Shown: one piece after another, positions 10,670 through 19,336 of the stretch
Layout of the letters: the number at the start of each line of letters is the position of its first letter
Numbering within the stretch: position 1 is the stretch's first letter
Origin: Branchiostoma floridae
Lineage: Eukaryota; Chordata; Leptocardii; Amphioxiformes; Branchiostomatidae
Reading direction: 5' to 3'
NCBI RefSeq assembly: GCF_000003815.2
Contig: NC_049991.1
Span: 1,310,173-1,342,977 of the forward strand
Length of the DNA: 32,805 nt
Made by a program: the position numbers and the translations under genes
Notes under the pieces: model-generated
What the model was told of the DNA's origin: nothing
What the model saw: the letters and a program-made list of their open reading frames with translations, nothing else
The model's database searches: none

Positions 10670-11348
10670 TACTGTAAATGCAGAAACTTTCGCGGTGGTT
10701 TAATGTTCGCGGTTTTCGCGGCAGCCGCTTCACAACGAATTTAAGACCACCGCAAACATTTTTCCATGGCAGTAAGAGACTACACTGCATGGTAGGGCTG
10801 GGTACCGATACAGAAAATTCAGTACCGGACCTGGACCTGAAATTCAGGTCCGGTTCAGGTCCAAAGTATCAGGTCCAGGTCCGGACCTGAACCTGATTGC
10901 CTATGTGAAAGCATGTGAATGGACGATAATTAAAAGAATGGTCCATTTTGCAACAAAGAGTTTGTTTTGTGGAGTATTTGACCACTGGCGTTCTATAATC
11001 CTGCAAGACTAACTGCCTCTGTACAATTGACTGGAAAACTTTGTGGAAAGGAAACTCTACTCTGCTTCGCTTTTGTTATTTTCAGCGACCGGTAATCCCC
11101 AAAACACGTGATTTCCTGTTCATATAAATTTCCCGCATATAATCCGTTTCATTTCTAATAGGTCCAACATCCGGTCCACCAATTTTTTTCAGGTCCATTT
11201 TTTCCGGACCGGTCCAATAAGAAAAACTTGTTTTGTACCATTACCCACCCCTAGTGCATGGTGCTACCGTGAAATTAAAACCACCACAAAAAGATTTTCC
11301 TGCTACAGCGAAATTAAAGCCCCCGCAAACTTAAATGCATTTACAGTA
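10670..11348. mobile_element. MITE with TACTGTAAATGCA ends, split by a nested hAT-like insertion
   Basis: The outer element starts TACTGTAAATGCAGAAACTT and ends AAGTTTAAGTGCAT-type inverse (CTTAAATGCATTTACAGTA). Its interior alternates TTCGCGGTGGTTT and ACCACCGC arms. It is interrupted at 10793-11253. The same element, uninterrupted, is at 15433-15643, and a decayed reverse copy is near 18015-18118. Confidence 0.85.
10793..11253. mobile_element. hAT-like element nested in the TACTGTAAATG MITE
   Basis: Begins TAGGGCTGGGTACCG and ends GTACCATTACCCACCCCTA. Flanking octamers CTGCATGG (10785-10792) and GTGCATGG (11254-11261) match at 7 of 8. The uninterrupted copy at 15433 reads AGTGCATGGTGCTA at this point, which identifies the empty site. 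The non-coding interior is rich in GGTCCGGACC motifs. Confidence 0.88.
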
Positions 11349-11484
11349 CATTGGTGGCACATTTGGCCAATTGCTGACGTCATGTATCTGATACGTTAAA
11401 TTGCTTTTTCTTTACAGTATGTGATGACAGTACAGTAAATGTATTTAAGGTCGTGGGATGGCAGAGACACGCACACACACACAA

Positions 11485-11804
11485 CAGGGCTCGAAATTCA
11501 TTTTTGGGATTAGGTGCACTGGTGCACCCAGCTTGAAAAATTGGGTGCACCAAAAAACTTTTGAGTGCACCACATAAATCTAAGTAATAACCTAATAGCA
11601 AAACTTAGTTACAAGCTATCAAATTCTTAAACAAGTACCATGGCAGACATTTTTGTTATCTTTCTAATACTTAGATGTCAAGAATATGATGTATACTAGT
11701 ATACTTTGATATCTTTCCATACATAAACGTAAGAAAATATTTGGGTGCACAGCTCTGATTTTGGGTGCACCTGGGTGCACATGCACCCAGTATTTCGTGC
11801 CCTG
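11485..11804. mobile_element. Foldback element with CAGGGCTCGAAAT ends
   Basis: Terminal inverted repeats are CAGGGCTCGAAATTC and GTATTTCGTGCCCTG. The interior contains repeated GGGTGCACC/GGTGCACCC motifs in both orientations and no protein. It sits in CA-repeat DNA, so the target duplication cannot be read. The ends are of hAT type and match the element at 29695-30248. Confidence 0.85.
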
Positions 11805-12050
11805 CACACACACACTAGGGCTGTGTATCGGTTTGGTGTAGACACACACACACACAGACACATTTGCATGCACACACATACACATACACATACACACACA
11901 CTCACACACAGAGACACACACACACACTAGGGCTGTGTATCGGTTTGGTGTAGACACACACACAGACACATTTGCATGCACACACACACACGCACACACA
12001 CTCACACACAGAGACACACACACACTAGGGCTGTGTATCGGTGCGATGTA

Positions 12051-12084
<34 letters not shown>

Positions 12085-12126
12085 GGCTGGGTATCAGTAC
12101 AGTGTAGACACACACACACACAGACA
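11805..12126. repeat. Composite minisatellite of CA runs and ACTAGGGCTGTGTATCGG
   Basis: At least four units start with ACTAGGGCTGTGTATCGG or ACTAGGGCTGGGTATCAG (about 11815, 11927, 12025 and 12080), each followed by GTGTAGACACACACA and CA/TA-rich filler. The non-CA core resembles a hAT-element terminus (TAGGGCTGGGTA). The array runs into the assembly gap, so its size is unknown. Confidence 0.85.
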
Positions 12127-12226
12127 NNNNNNNNNNNNNNNNNNNNNNNNNNNNNNNNNNNNNNNNNNNNNNNNNNNNNNNNNNNNNNNNNNNNNNNNNN
12201 NNNNNNNNNNNNNNNNNNNNNNNNNN
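12127..12226. other. Assembly gap, 100 N
   Basis: Exactly 100 N, a conventional placeholder, so the real length is unknown. It lies inside the proposed intron of the minus-strand gene. Confidence 1.
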
Positions 12227-12466
12227 TTGATAGATAATAGAATTCTAACGTAGTGGACTATGGATAACAACTGGGGGTTACAAACAAATCATTTAATCCC
12301 CTTCAAATAATCAAATCTGATCAAGAATCGTCCGTCCATATTTTTCACGCACAGAATTTGTCATCTCAAAACCCCCGGCCCCACATCACACAACGCACAA
12401 CCTCCGAGAACAAAAACAACAACTGTGATCTAAACAACACGTGCGGAGAACAGGTGAGTTGGTTAC

Positions 12467-12518
12467 CTTTGACCAATGAGGCGAGAACTCCTGACACACG
12501 AGGAAAAGATCGACTCAT
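12467..12518 (-). CDS. Candidate first coding exon of the minus-strand gene
   Basis: On the minus strand, ATG at 12518-12516 opens MSRSFPRVSGVLASLVK and runs to a good donor, TCAAAG|GTAACC (last exon base 12467), ending in phase 1. The exon at 10209 begins in the matching phase (G + GA = Gly), giving a 354-residue product if no exon lies between. The intron would be about 2.26 kb including the gap. The start lies 34 bases downstream, in minus-strand sense, of promoter-like motifs. The pairing is an inference from phase, orientation and position. Confidence 0.42.
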
Positions 12519-12551
12519 GACAGAATTTCCTGGAAAATGTGCCCGGTGTTG

Positions 12552-12589
12552 TTGGCGCCAAAATACCCAGATTTCCCATGATCCTTTGC
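12552..12589 (-). promoter_or_regulatory. Candidate promoter: E2F-type and ZNF143/SBF-like sites
   Basis: TTGGCGCCAAAA (12552-12563) is a near-palindromic match to the E2F site TTTSGCGC on the minus strand. ATTTCCCATGATCCTTTGC (12571-12589) resembles the TTCCCA...TGC core bound by ZNF143/SBF at many housekeeping and small-RNA promoters. The 12.35-12.62 kb block is locally rich in GC and CpG and lacks transposon features. There is a CCAAT on the plus strand at 12472, so bidirectional activity is possible. Confidence 0.4.
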
Positions 12590-12866
12590 TAACCGACGAA
12601 GTTGTGTGTCGCCTTCCCCCCAACAGTACTTGAAAGGGGTGAAAACTTATTTTCCTATGTCCTCTTGGAAAGATAATATTGACTAAAACAGGGGATAAAA
12701 TGATGAAAATAAAATTGAAGCTATAAAAGCACTTACAAAGTAACTTGTAGACTGAAATCATTTATATTTCAACAGGCTTTAGAAAAGACCGATGTCCCCT
12801 GTAGCTATAGTAGAATAGTCCAGCTCTCCTGAGGGAAAAGATGACCATACTGGGCGGTGTCAGTCT

Positions 12867-13024
12867 TACTCTCAAAGCAGAGGTGAGAGGTTGGTGGGGA
12901 AGATTGTGACCTTGTTATCTTATGTCCCGTTTTCTTTCCACACTCCCCACGAACGGGAAAACGGGGCACTAGTATGTGATAAAAACGACACAATTCTCCC
13001 AACTTAACTTCTGCTGGAAGAGTA
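12867..13024. mobile_element. Foldback MITE, type III of the CTCTCCAAGCAGAGG family
   Basis: Ends TACTCTCAAAGCAGAGGT and AACTTCTGCTGGAAGAGTA are inverted and related to the shared terminus. Inner arms pair (GTTGGTGGGGAAGATTGTGAC against GACACAATTCTCCCAAC; CCCGTTTTC against GAAAACGGG). No clear target duplication was seen. A second partial copy begins at 27197. Confidence 0.75.
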
Positions 13025-13390
13025 GGCACTCCTGAACCAGTAGACGGAACCCATGTATGTATGTATATAATGTATGGTCCCGCCATGCCCGCCAGCAAAA
13101 TAAAAACATGAATATGCAGATGTACATGTATTTGACGGACTTGTCACTCTGTCATTGGCCAAAGCGCTAACTACCGTGCTATCACTGGTTGAATCTGTAG
13201 ATTTATTTATCTGATAGGGACCTAGGAGAAAATATTAGTAGAGTTCGCGGTGATACATTGTACTGTACGGTTATGGGAAGCAGGTTTTGCGGCAAGTCAG
13301 TTCTTTAACTTTTCAGTCACAAGGAAAACGTGTCATGACGTGCCAATATTCATTAGCCGGATCCTGACATCTGCTTAGATGAATCGTGTG
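13025..13390. other. No gene seen
   Basis: Non-coding sequence between two MITEs, with a short TATG microsatellite near 13050. No supported frame or RNA gene. Confidence 0.5.
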
Positions 13391-13593
13391 TACTCTCCAA
13401 GCAGAGGTTAATAAGCTTCGGCTGTTTTTAAAACATTTTTGGTCGTTTTCATTCCGGGGCTTTCTACTTTGTATTGTATTTTTCATTTGCAAAACCTAAC
13501 TTAGTAATAGAATACAAAATAGAAAGCCCGATAAAAACGACTAAAAAAACGTAAAAACAAACAAACAGCCGGAGCCTAACCTCTGCTTAGATA
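13391..13593. mobile_element. Foldback MITE, type I
   Basis: Starts TACTCTCCAAGCAGAGGTT. The right end (AACCTCTGCTTAGATA) is truncated or overlapped by the next element. Long pairing arms: TCGTTTTCATTCCGGGGCTT against AAGCCCGATAAAAACGA. Confidence 0.85.
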
Positions 13594-13707
13594 CACTCCA
13601 AGAACAGGTTGAGTCGCAGAGATATACGTAGTAGTAGTCGGACGCTACTCTTGTAATTTTTCCGACTATTACTATATCTCCGCGACTAAACCTCTGCTTG
13701 GAGAGTA
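13592..13707. mobile_element. Foldback MITE, type II
   Basis: Ends TACACTCCAAGAACAGGTT and AACCTCTGCTTGGAGAGTA, with inner arms GAGTCGCAGAGATATA and TATATCTCCGCGACT and a short spacer. It abuts the preceding type I element, and a closely related copy is at 14431-14559. Confidence 0.85.
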
Positions 13708-14067
13708 TGCTTTATAGGGTATAGAGTCTTGTGTATCTGTTGCCCCGCCCCTCGTTTCGTTTCTCTGACACATGAGACTGCAGACGTACCCGAAGCGTGA
13801 CCGCCACTGTGGGAGTGACGGTACACGGCTCCTCCAAGTCTCGCAGTGTACGTCTTTCCCACGGGCCGGCTCAATACAGTTAACTGTATCTCAAGACCGG
13901 AACCAACAAGCAGCACAAATTAGTTTTTATGAAGTCGTCTGTAGTTAGTTGTGTGTTGTGGTTTAGCGTTTCGATGTACACGCTTCACATAAGTTAATAA
14001 AAATGTGAGGATAGTGTATCACGTATTTTTTTTTACCATATTTATTTCCGAAGAATTCGATCGCCCT

Positions 14068-14184
14068 TAGCCTGGTATCCAGCCGTAATATAGTTCGCGA
14101 GTCTCTTCTCTCCTCTCCACAAATTGTAATTGTGGAGAAGACAGAAAAGACTCGGGAACTATATTACGGCTGAATACCAGGCTA
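14068..14184. mobile_element. Foldback MITE with perfect 9-bp target duplication
   Basis: Near-perfect hairpin: TAGCCTGGTATCCAGCCGTA at the left and its near-complement ending at 14184, with arms continuing through ATATAGTTCGCGAGTC. The direct repeat GATCGCCCT flanks it exactly (14059-14067 and 14185-14193). The 9-bp duplication points to a MULE-type or similar transposase acting in trans. Confidence 0.93.
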
Positions 14185-14214
14185 GATCGCCCTGCCTTGA
14201 AAGCTCATTGGACC

Positions 14215-14421
14215 TACTCTCCAAGCAGAGGTTAGGCTCCGGCCTTTTTTTTAGCGTTTTTTAGTCATTTCTATCGGGCTTTCTAGTTTGTCATTTTTCT
14301 TGAAGTACGCCAGTTAGGTTTTGACACAGCAAGATAAGATAAAAATATAGAAAGCCCGATAAAAAAGACTAAAAAAAAACGTTACAAAAACAGCCGGAGC
14401 CTAACCTCTGCTTGGAGAGTA
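14215..14421. mobile_element. Foldback MITE, type I, intact with 9-bp target duplication
   Basis: Both ends are intact TACTCTCCAAGCAGAGGTT inverted repeats. Inner arms pair (GGCTCCGGC, TCATTTCTATCGGGCTTTCTA against TAGAAAGCCCGATAAAAAAGA). It is flanked by CATTGGACC at 14206-14214 and 14422-14430, a perfect 9-bp duplication, so it may be relatively young. Confidence 0.95.
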
Positions 14422-14430
14422 CATTGGACC

Positions 14431-14559
14431 TACTCTCCAAGCAGAGGTTGAGTCGCATAGATATAGTAGTAGTCGGAAAATTACACCGGTGCTCCTTTTA
14501 CATATTAATTTTTCCGACTAGTACTATATCTACGCGACTCAACCTCTGCTTGGAGAGTA
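14431..14559. mobile_element. Foldback MITE, type II, inserted beside the type I element
   Basis: Intact TACTCTCCAAGCAGAGGTT termini, arms GAGTCGCATAGATATAGTA and TACTATATCTACGCGACTC. Left flank CATTGGACC is shared with the neighbouring element; right flank CCTTGGACC (14560-14568) differs at one base. Two structurally different elements therefore sit in successive duplications of the same 9-bp target. Confidence 0.95.
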
Positions 14560-14774
14560 CCTTGGACCTTGTTATGCTGTGTTCGATCTTCTTGTCTTCT
14601 ATTTTGTCGCTTCTCTTGTGTTGGCATTTTTCTATGTGCGCTTTGCGTATGATTAGCACGCAAACTAACAAAACAAACGGCACAACATAAAATACCGGTT
14701 ACAACACAAGCCGTGCCACCAGACGTCTGCTTGGAGATAAGTTTCCTGACAAGTTGCAGGCGGCGCTAAGGACC

Positions 14775-14897
14775 ATGGGAAAATTCGTGCGGCTGGACGA
14801 AGTGAAAGTTGTGTGGAGAAGTGACAAGGGGAGATTGTGGACATGTCAGGCTGCTGGTTGGTGATTTTGGATAATCTGATTACAGAAGACAGCACAG
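14775..14897 (+). ncRNA. Candidate first exon of a spliced transcript (possible snoRNA host)
   Basis: A strong 5' splice site, AGCACAG|GTAAGG (14897/14898), ends a locally GC-richer segment free of repeats. Two short frames start here: ATG 14775 (29 codons, MGKFVRLDEVKVVW, closes before the donor) and ATG 14843 (MSGCWLVILDNLITEDST, still open at the donor in phase 1). Reading the second frame into the 18977 exon gives an immediate TGA, but it stays open into exons starting at 21949 or 25831. The direction matches the snoRNA host region downstream. The left exon boundary is not determined. Confidence 0.3.
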
Positions 14898-15432
14898 GTA
14901 AGGTTCACCTGTTAGTAATCATGTAATCAATGTAATTTTCCTATCGCACAGTCTGTAGCCAAACGTGAAGGCCTCGTTTATGGGTTTAATCGCGGGCCAC
15001 ATGTGGCTGTGTTCGAGCTCGGGCGCGGTCCTGTTGTTGTTGTTCCTGTTGTCGCGTTATTTTGTCCAATTCTATTGTCGTTGATGTAGTAAAATCAAAT
15101 GTAAAGATCACGAAATGACATGTATAATTTTCAGTAGGGCGGGAGTAGACCTTTGTCCTTAGCCAAACGGGATGAGGGGCGGATCCGCTAGATAATTTTT
15201 TTCCCTTTGAGTTTGAGAATTTTTCTGGCGAAAAATGGCGGCTCATATTCCTCCACAGTTGAAGAAAATACTCTCAATATACAGACAGCCCCATACTTCA
15301 CGAATAAAATTATGTTAGGACACGAACTTTTTATATCTTTTCTTATGTATGTAAACAAAGTCTTACAGGAAGATGATACAGGAAAGTAGAAGTTAGAGTT
15401 TTGTAGTGGACAGTTTGTTTTGATGGTACATG
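14898..15432. other. No further gene seen
   Basis: Likely intron of the transcript that begins near 14.8 kb. Minus-strand open frames here have no domain, splice or composition support. Confidence 0.4.
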
Positions 15433-15643
15433 TACTGTAAATGTAGAAACTTTCGCGGTGGTTTGATGTTCGCGGATTTCGCTGTGGATGCTTCACCGCG
15501 AACTTACAACCACTGCGAAAATTTTTCATTGGCAGTAAGAGACAACAGTGCATGGTGCTATGGCGAACTTAAAACCACAGTGAAATGTCCTTTTTCTGCC
15601 ACAGAGAAATCAAATCCCCACAAACTTAAATGCATTTACAGTA
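15433..15643. mobile_element. Uninterrupted MITE with TACTGTAAATG ends
   Basis: Starts TACTGTAAATGTAGAAACTT and ends AACTTAAATGCATTTACAGTA-like inverse. It is the same family as 10670-11348 and provides the empty-site sequence for the nested insertion there. Confidence 0.88.
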
Positions 15644-15897
15644 CATGCAGTAAGAGGGCAGTAAGAGACAACAGTGCATGGTGCTATGGCAAACTTAAAA
15701 CCACCGTGAAAAGTCCCTTTTCCCGCTACTATGAAATTAAATCCCCGCAAACTTAAATGCATTTACAGTACATGCAGTAAGAGGGCAGTAAGAGACAACA
15801 GTGCATGGTGCTATGGCAAACTTAAAACCACCGTGAAAAGTCCCTTTTCCCGCTACTATGAAATCAAATCCCCGCAAACTTAAATGCATTTACAGTA
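15644..15897. repeat. Two further 127-bp tandem copies of the MITE 3' half
   Basis: 15644-15770 and 15771-15897 are direct duplicates of the right part of the adjacent MITE (ACATGCAGTAAGAGGGCAGT through TTTACAGTA). They are nearly identical to each other (AAATTAAAT against AAATCAAAT), indicating a recent duplication by slippage or unequal exchange. Confidence 0.92.
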
Positions 15898-16396
15898 CAT
15901 GCAGTAAACATTTCTAAGCCACTAAGGACATGTTGATTTGATTCTATGGATGAAATGTTGATCTGATTCTATGGATGACATTCTTTAGGAACTCCAGAAC
16001 TGATGTTATCAGGTTAATTTTCAATAAAAAAGTATTGACAACATGATCATATTGTTATAGGCCGCATCAATTTGATTTCTTGATTTTCAAATTATTTAAG
16101 AAAAAAATATGGAGCAACAGGGAGAAAAGATTTTGCAGGGAGTAAAGGCAGTTGGGGTGAGTATTTTAATTGGGATGAATGCTTTAATGAAGAAAATGAT
16201 GTAGCACTTAACAGAACTGCTGTATTCTACTACTTGGTACAGAGGAATGAATTGGCAAGGAAAGTGAAAGTTATATTGGTCCAGTTTACCAGTTTAGCTC
16301 AAAGAATGTTCCACTGGTCAGGACAGTGAAGACAGATAATACACGTATGTGTATGGATACTTCCGTATCTACAGGTTCATTGTACCGGGGAAATTC
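15898..16396. other. Non-coding, with a fragment of a GGCCGCATCAATTTGATTTC repeat
   Basis: The stretch at about 16061-16080 resembles the terminus of the inner foldback element at 29714-30065 (GGCCACACCAATTTAATTTC). A short frame from ATG 16110 ending at a GTGAGT-like site (about 16156) is unsupported. No gene is called. Confidence 0.4.
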
Positions 16397-17514
16397 CACG
16401 CGCGGATCCAGGGGGAGGCGCGCCAGGCGCGCGCCTCCCCCTTCAGCTAGCAAAAAAAAAAAAAATTGGCAAGATAAACCCAGGCTACTAGAGGTCTTCG
16501 GAAGTTTAATACGCCAAGAATATTGAAAACGTTATCAAACTAATTCGCTTATTTGAAAGGAGATTTTCTGGTAATCATTTAGAGAAACTTGCAGTTTGCA
16601 ATTACTAGTGGGTCTTCCGAGTCCCGTAAACTTACGGTAAAGGCCCGGGGACGGAGCGCGACCGCATCAATTTTTCCCCACGAAACTGGTGGGTCGCTGT
16701 ATGCCAAAATCGGCGCTTAAAGATATAGAAAGAGCGTGGAAATTTTGTAAGATCTCCAGAAAATCAGCGGAAGTTAATTATATATTTTTGATAAACTGAT
16801 GACTTCTATCGTCCGTCATCGGCTAGAGAGAAGCGACCGGTCGACCCCGCCTTGGGAAAATCGGCGTCGTGCGCCGGCACCTCCCTCCCCACTCACCTAC
16901 AGTTTTGAACAGTGACGCCGTGATGATCGTGCTGACGTTTTTGTTGCCATTTTCCCCCGATTAACCGTCATCAATTGGCCCCACAGAAGTAAAAAGAGTC
17001 CGAAATATATGCAATTTCAAATGCGTAAGACACTTTCAAAATAGTCTCCGGCAAGCCGCTCAAACCCCACGAGATTTCTATGCGATTTTATAGGAGCGCG
17101 AGCCGCTTCGCGGAGAAAGGCAAATCGGCAGCCAGGTACAAATAATTTTGCGATATTTTTTGTGTAGCGTGGCGTCATTTATTAATATTAAGAAGGAAGA
17201 ACTAGCCTTCGTTAGGTTTGTCCGCAGTGGTAGTTGCTAAAAAAAATTCCCTAACTTGACTAGACAGCCACAGACATGACAAAAAGTCAGTGTTAGTTTG
17301 TTTCTCAAATTTGCTCAGAGATGGCTCTAAAATGCACCAGAGAGCCTCTATTTCTTAAAAATTTTCTGGGGGAGGCCCCCCATACCCCCCCAACGAGAGG
17401 GGGGGAACCCCCCTCTCGTGCTCTCCCCCCGCGCAGCTTGCGCTGCGCGGCCGCGGCCTTCGGCCGCGTCAAGGTACGCGCCCCCCCCTTAACAAATTTC
17501 TGGATCCGCCAGTG
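16397..17514. mobile_element. GC-rich hAT-like non-autonomous element, ~1.1 kb
   Basis: The right end CTGGATCCGCCAGTG reads inward as CACTGGCGGATCCAG, a CAGTGGCGGATCC-type terminus typical of hAT elements. The left end CACGCGCGGATCCAG is a mutated inverse. Subterminal hairpins are strong: GGGGGAGGCGCGCC/GGCGCGCGCCTCCCC on the left, and AACGAGAGGGGGG/CCCCCCTCTCGT plus GCGCAGCTTGCGCTGCGC and GCGGCCTTCGGCCGC on the right. No transposase frame remains. AATTC flanks both sides, shorter than the usual 8-bp duplication. Confidence 0.65.
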
Positions 17515-17693
17515 AATTCCCCTTCCTCTTTTGAACAAGCAAAAGAAACAGTGGATCCTGAGATTGCAACCCTAAATTACAGTACCATGCATATCGGGTG
17601 AAATATACAACTGATATTGTAAACTATGACCTTACGAGCTGAGATTTTCTGTCCTAGAAGATAGATATTCAATAAAGAAACAAATTTCACACA

Positions 17694-17733
17694 TACACAC
17701 ACGCACGCGCACACACACACACACACACACACA
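17694..17733. repeat. CA microsatellite
   Basis: Mixed CACACG/CA dinucleotide run; overlapping open frames of cysteine-valine repeats are artefacts. Confidence 0.95.
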
Positions 17734-17932
17734 GTGCTGGTACTTGTGTTCCTGCAAGGAATGCCTCCCAGACACATTCCCGAAGGGCCCAGCCAGTGGT
17801 GCACATGGACAGGCCAGCCTCAGGTCACTGGCAGGTTGGAGATTAGCAATTACTATGCCTGTCAATCAGCTGAGTGCCATATGATGGGGCTATGAATGGG
17901 GGGATCTGAGTAGCCTGACGTGATAGCCAGGC

Positions 17933-17974
17933 CAGGTAGACAGCCCAGGTAGACAGCCCAGGTAGACAGCCCAG
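17933..17974. repeat. 14-bp tandem repeat, 3 copies
   Basis: CAGGTAGACAGCCC repeated head to tail three times without mismatch. Confidence 0.93.
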
Positions 17975-18009
17975 CTCTTTCATCGAACCCTTCATGGTAG
18001 TACCATACA

Positions 18010-18118
18010 CTGTAGTCTCTTAATGCCATAAAAAAATGTTTGGGGTGGTTTTAAATTCGCTGTGAAGTGGCCACCGCAAAAACCATGAGCATAAATCTAC
18101 CGCAAACATTTCTGCAAC
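18010..18118. mobile_element. Decayed reverse copy of the TACTGTAAATG MITE
   Basis: CTGTAGTCTCTTAATGCCAT, GGGGTGGTTTTAAATTCGC and ACCGCAAACATTTCTGCA correspond in reverse complement to the left half of the elements at 10670 and 15433. Confidence 0.7.
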
Positions 18119-18373
18119 TCTCAACTGACAGAAAGGTCCTGGAAATAATTTTTTTCTGTCATCTGCATCATTACAAACAAATTTGATAAAGTTGATCAAA
18201 GTGAAGTGTAGTCAGCTGAAGGGAAGGAACCTCTAGTACAGAGGATGTTAGTTAACTGTGAGTATGGGTGAGGGTGTGTGTGTTTGGTATTGGTGAGCGG
18301 GCGTGTGTGTGTGTCTGTGTTTGTGTGCATGTGTATCTATGAGTGGGTAGGTGCATGATTATACATTTGTATA

Positions 18374-18759
18374 TATGGCTGTGTACTTAAATACCCGTAC
18401 CTGTACTGTACCTAAAAGAATGTTTAGGTACAGGTCCTGACCTAAACATCTGTACCTGTACCTAAACAAACTAAATCGCTTATTTTCACCACTTTTTAAG
18501 ACATTGTTACTGGATAAGTAAATCGTGAATCAACAAGGACAATCATGATGATCTTGCAGTTGAAACTCAAGAAAACTTGTTTTGAGATTAAAATATACAA
18601 TTCCCCATATAAAGATGACAATTTAACACTAGAAAAGACAGTTAGCTACATGTTAAACTTACATATACTTGGTTAAATTTTTTTAGGTACAGGTGCAGGT
18701 CCGGACCTGGGCCTAAACCCATGTACCTGTACCTGAAATTGGTTAGGGACACAGCTCTA
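18374..18759. mobile_element. Foldback element rich in GGTACAGGT/ACCTGTACC
   Basis: Ends TATGGCTGTGTAC and GGGACACAGCTCTA are imperfect inverses. Subterminal ACCTGTACCTA and TAGGTACAGGT motifs occur many times in both orientations, as in the GGTCCGGACC-rich hAT-like family elsewhere in the window. No target duplication was found. Confidence 0.6.
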
Positions 18760-18792
18760 TACATGAACAATGTATGTGTATGGATTGGTGTA

Positions 18793-18793
18793 A

Positions 18794-18842
<49 letters not shown>

Positions 18843-18960
18843 TATGTGAGTGTGTATGTGTGTGAGTTTGTGTGTGTGTGTGAGTATTGGTGAGTGTGTA
18901 TGTGTGTGTGTGTATATTTGTGTAGCCTTGTGTGAGTGTATTGGTGAGTGTGACATTTAT
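18793..18960. repeat. TG microsatellite and degenerate TG-rich tract
   Basis: A pure TG run of about 46 bases (18797-18842) followed by TG-rich imperfect repeats. It directly precedes the 3' splice site at 18976. A further TG-rich patch lies near 18265-18350. Confidence 0.95.
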
Positions 18961-19185
18961 GTTTGTATGTTTACAGGTTGATCAATCTGGCTGACACGCT
19001 CAGAAAGTTCACCACACATCCGCATGGATGTCAGCGTACTTTAAGGCAAGTTATAAACTTTAGATACTTAAGTTTGTAGAGTAGTATCACTTGTCCTTCC
19101 TGGATTTTAAATGTCTGATTTTATTGTGTGGTCGTATAAACTTCACTATAGTGTTAAGTGTTAGAATAAAGCGTAGATATCATTT

Positions 19186-19258
19186 GTCATGCAGTGATTT
19201 CAAACATGCCTGTTTCCATATGTTTGGACTTGACTTTGGCTTTAACTTCAGTGTTTAG
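19186..19258 (+). pseudogene. snoRNA-like copy 1, box D lost
   Basis: Aligns with copy 2 (CATTTGTCATGCAGTGATTTCA, TTTGGACTTGACTTTGGCT, TTTAACTTCAGTG) but lacks the ATGAGGA segment that carries box D and the stem partner. It is probably inactive, and the pair with copy 2 looks like a local duplication. Confidence 0.5.
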
Positions 19259-19268
19259 CATCTGCACT

Positions 19269-19336
19269 TGTCATCCAATGATTTTAAACCTGTCCGACCC
19301 TGTCATGTGGACTTGACTATGGCTATGAGGATTTAA
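19269..19336 (+). ncRNA. Box C/D snoRNA candidate, copy 2
   Basis: Stem ATCC (19273-19276) / GGAT (19329-19332); box C-like ATGATTT (19278-19284); D'-like CCGA (19294-19297); box D-like ATGA (19325-19328). The sequence just before box D, the potential guide, is ACTTGACTATGGCT; its target is unknown. A 3' splice site lies 84 nt past the stem (19416). Confidence 0.5.

Noticed and set aside
11664-12077. Cysteine-valine-rich minus-strand frames
   Set aside because: Translation of CA microsatellite; low complexity, no splice or start context.
14775-14864. 29-codon frame MGKFVRLDEVKVVW with good start context
   Set aside because: It closes before the splice donor, and no homology was recognised; kept only as part of the candidate exon.
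15188-15553. 121-codon minus-strand frame
   Set aside because: It overlaps a MITE end, has no domain and no splice or polyadenylation context.
16110-16200. Short frame MEQQGEKILQGVKAVG ending at a GTGAGT-like donor
   Set aside because: Too short, AT-rich surroundings, next to repeat fragments; no partner exon identified.
18642-18956. Histidine-threonine-rich minus-strand frame
   Set aside because: Translation of the TG microsatellite.
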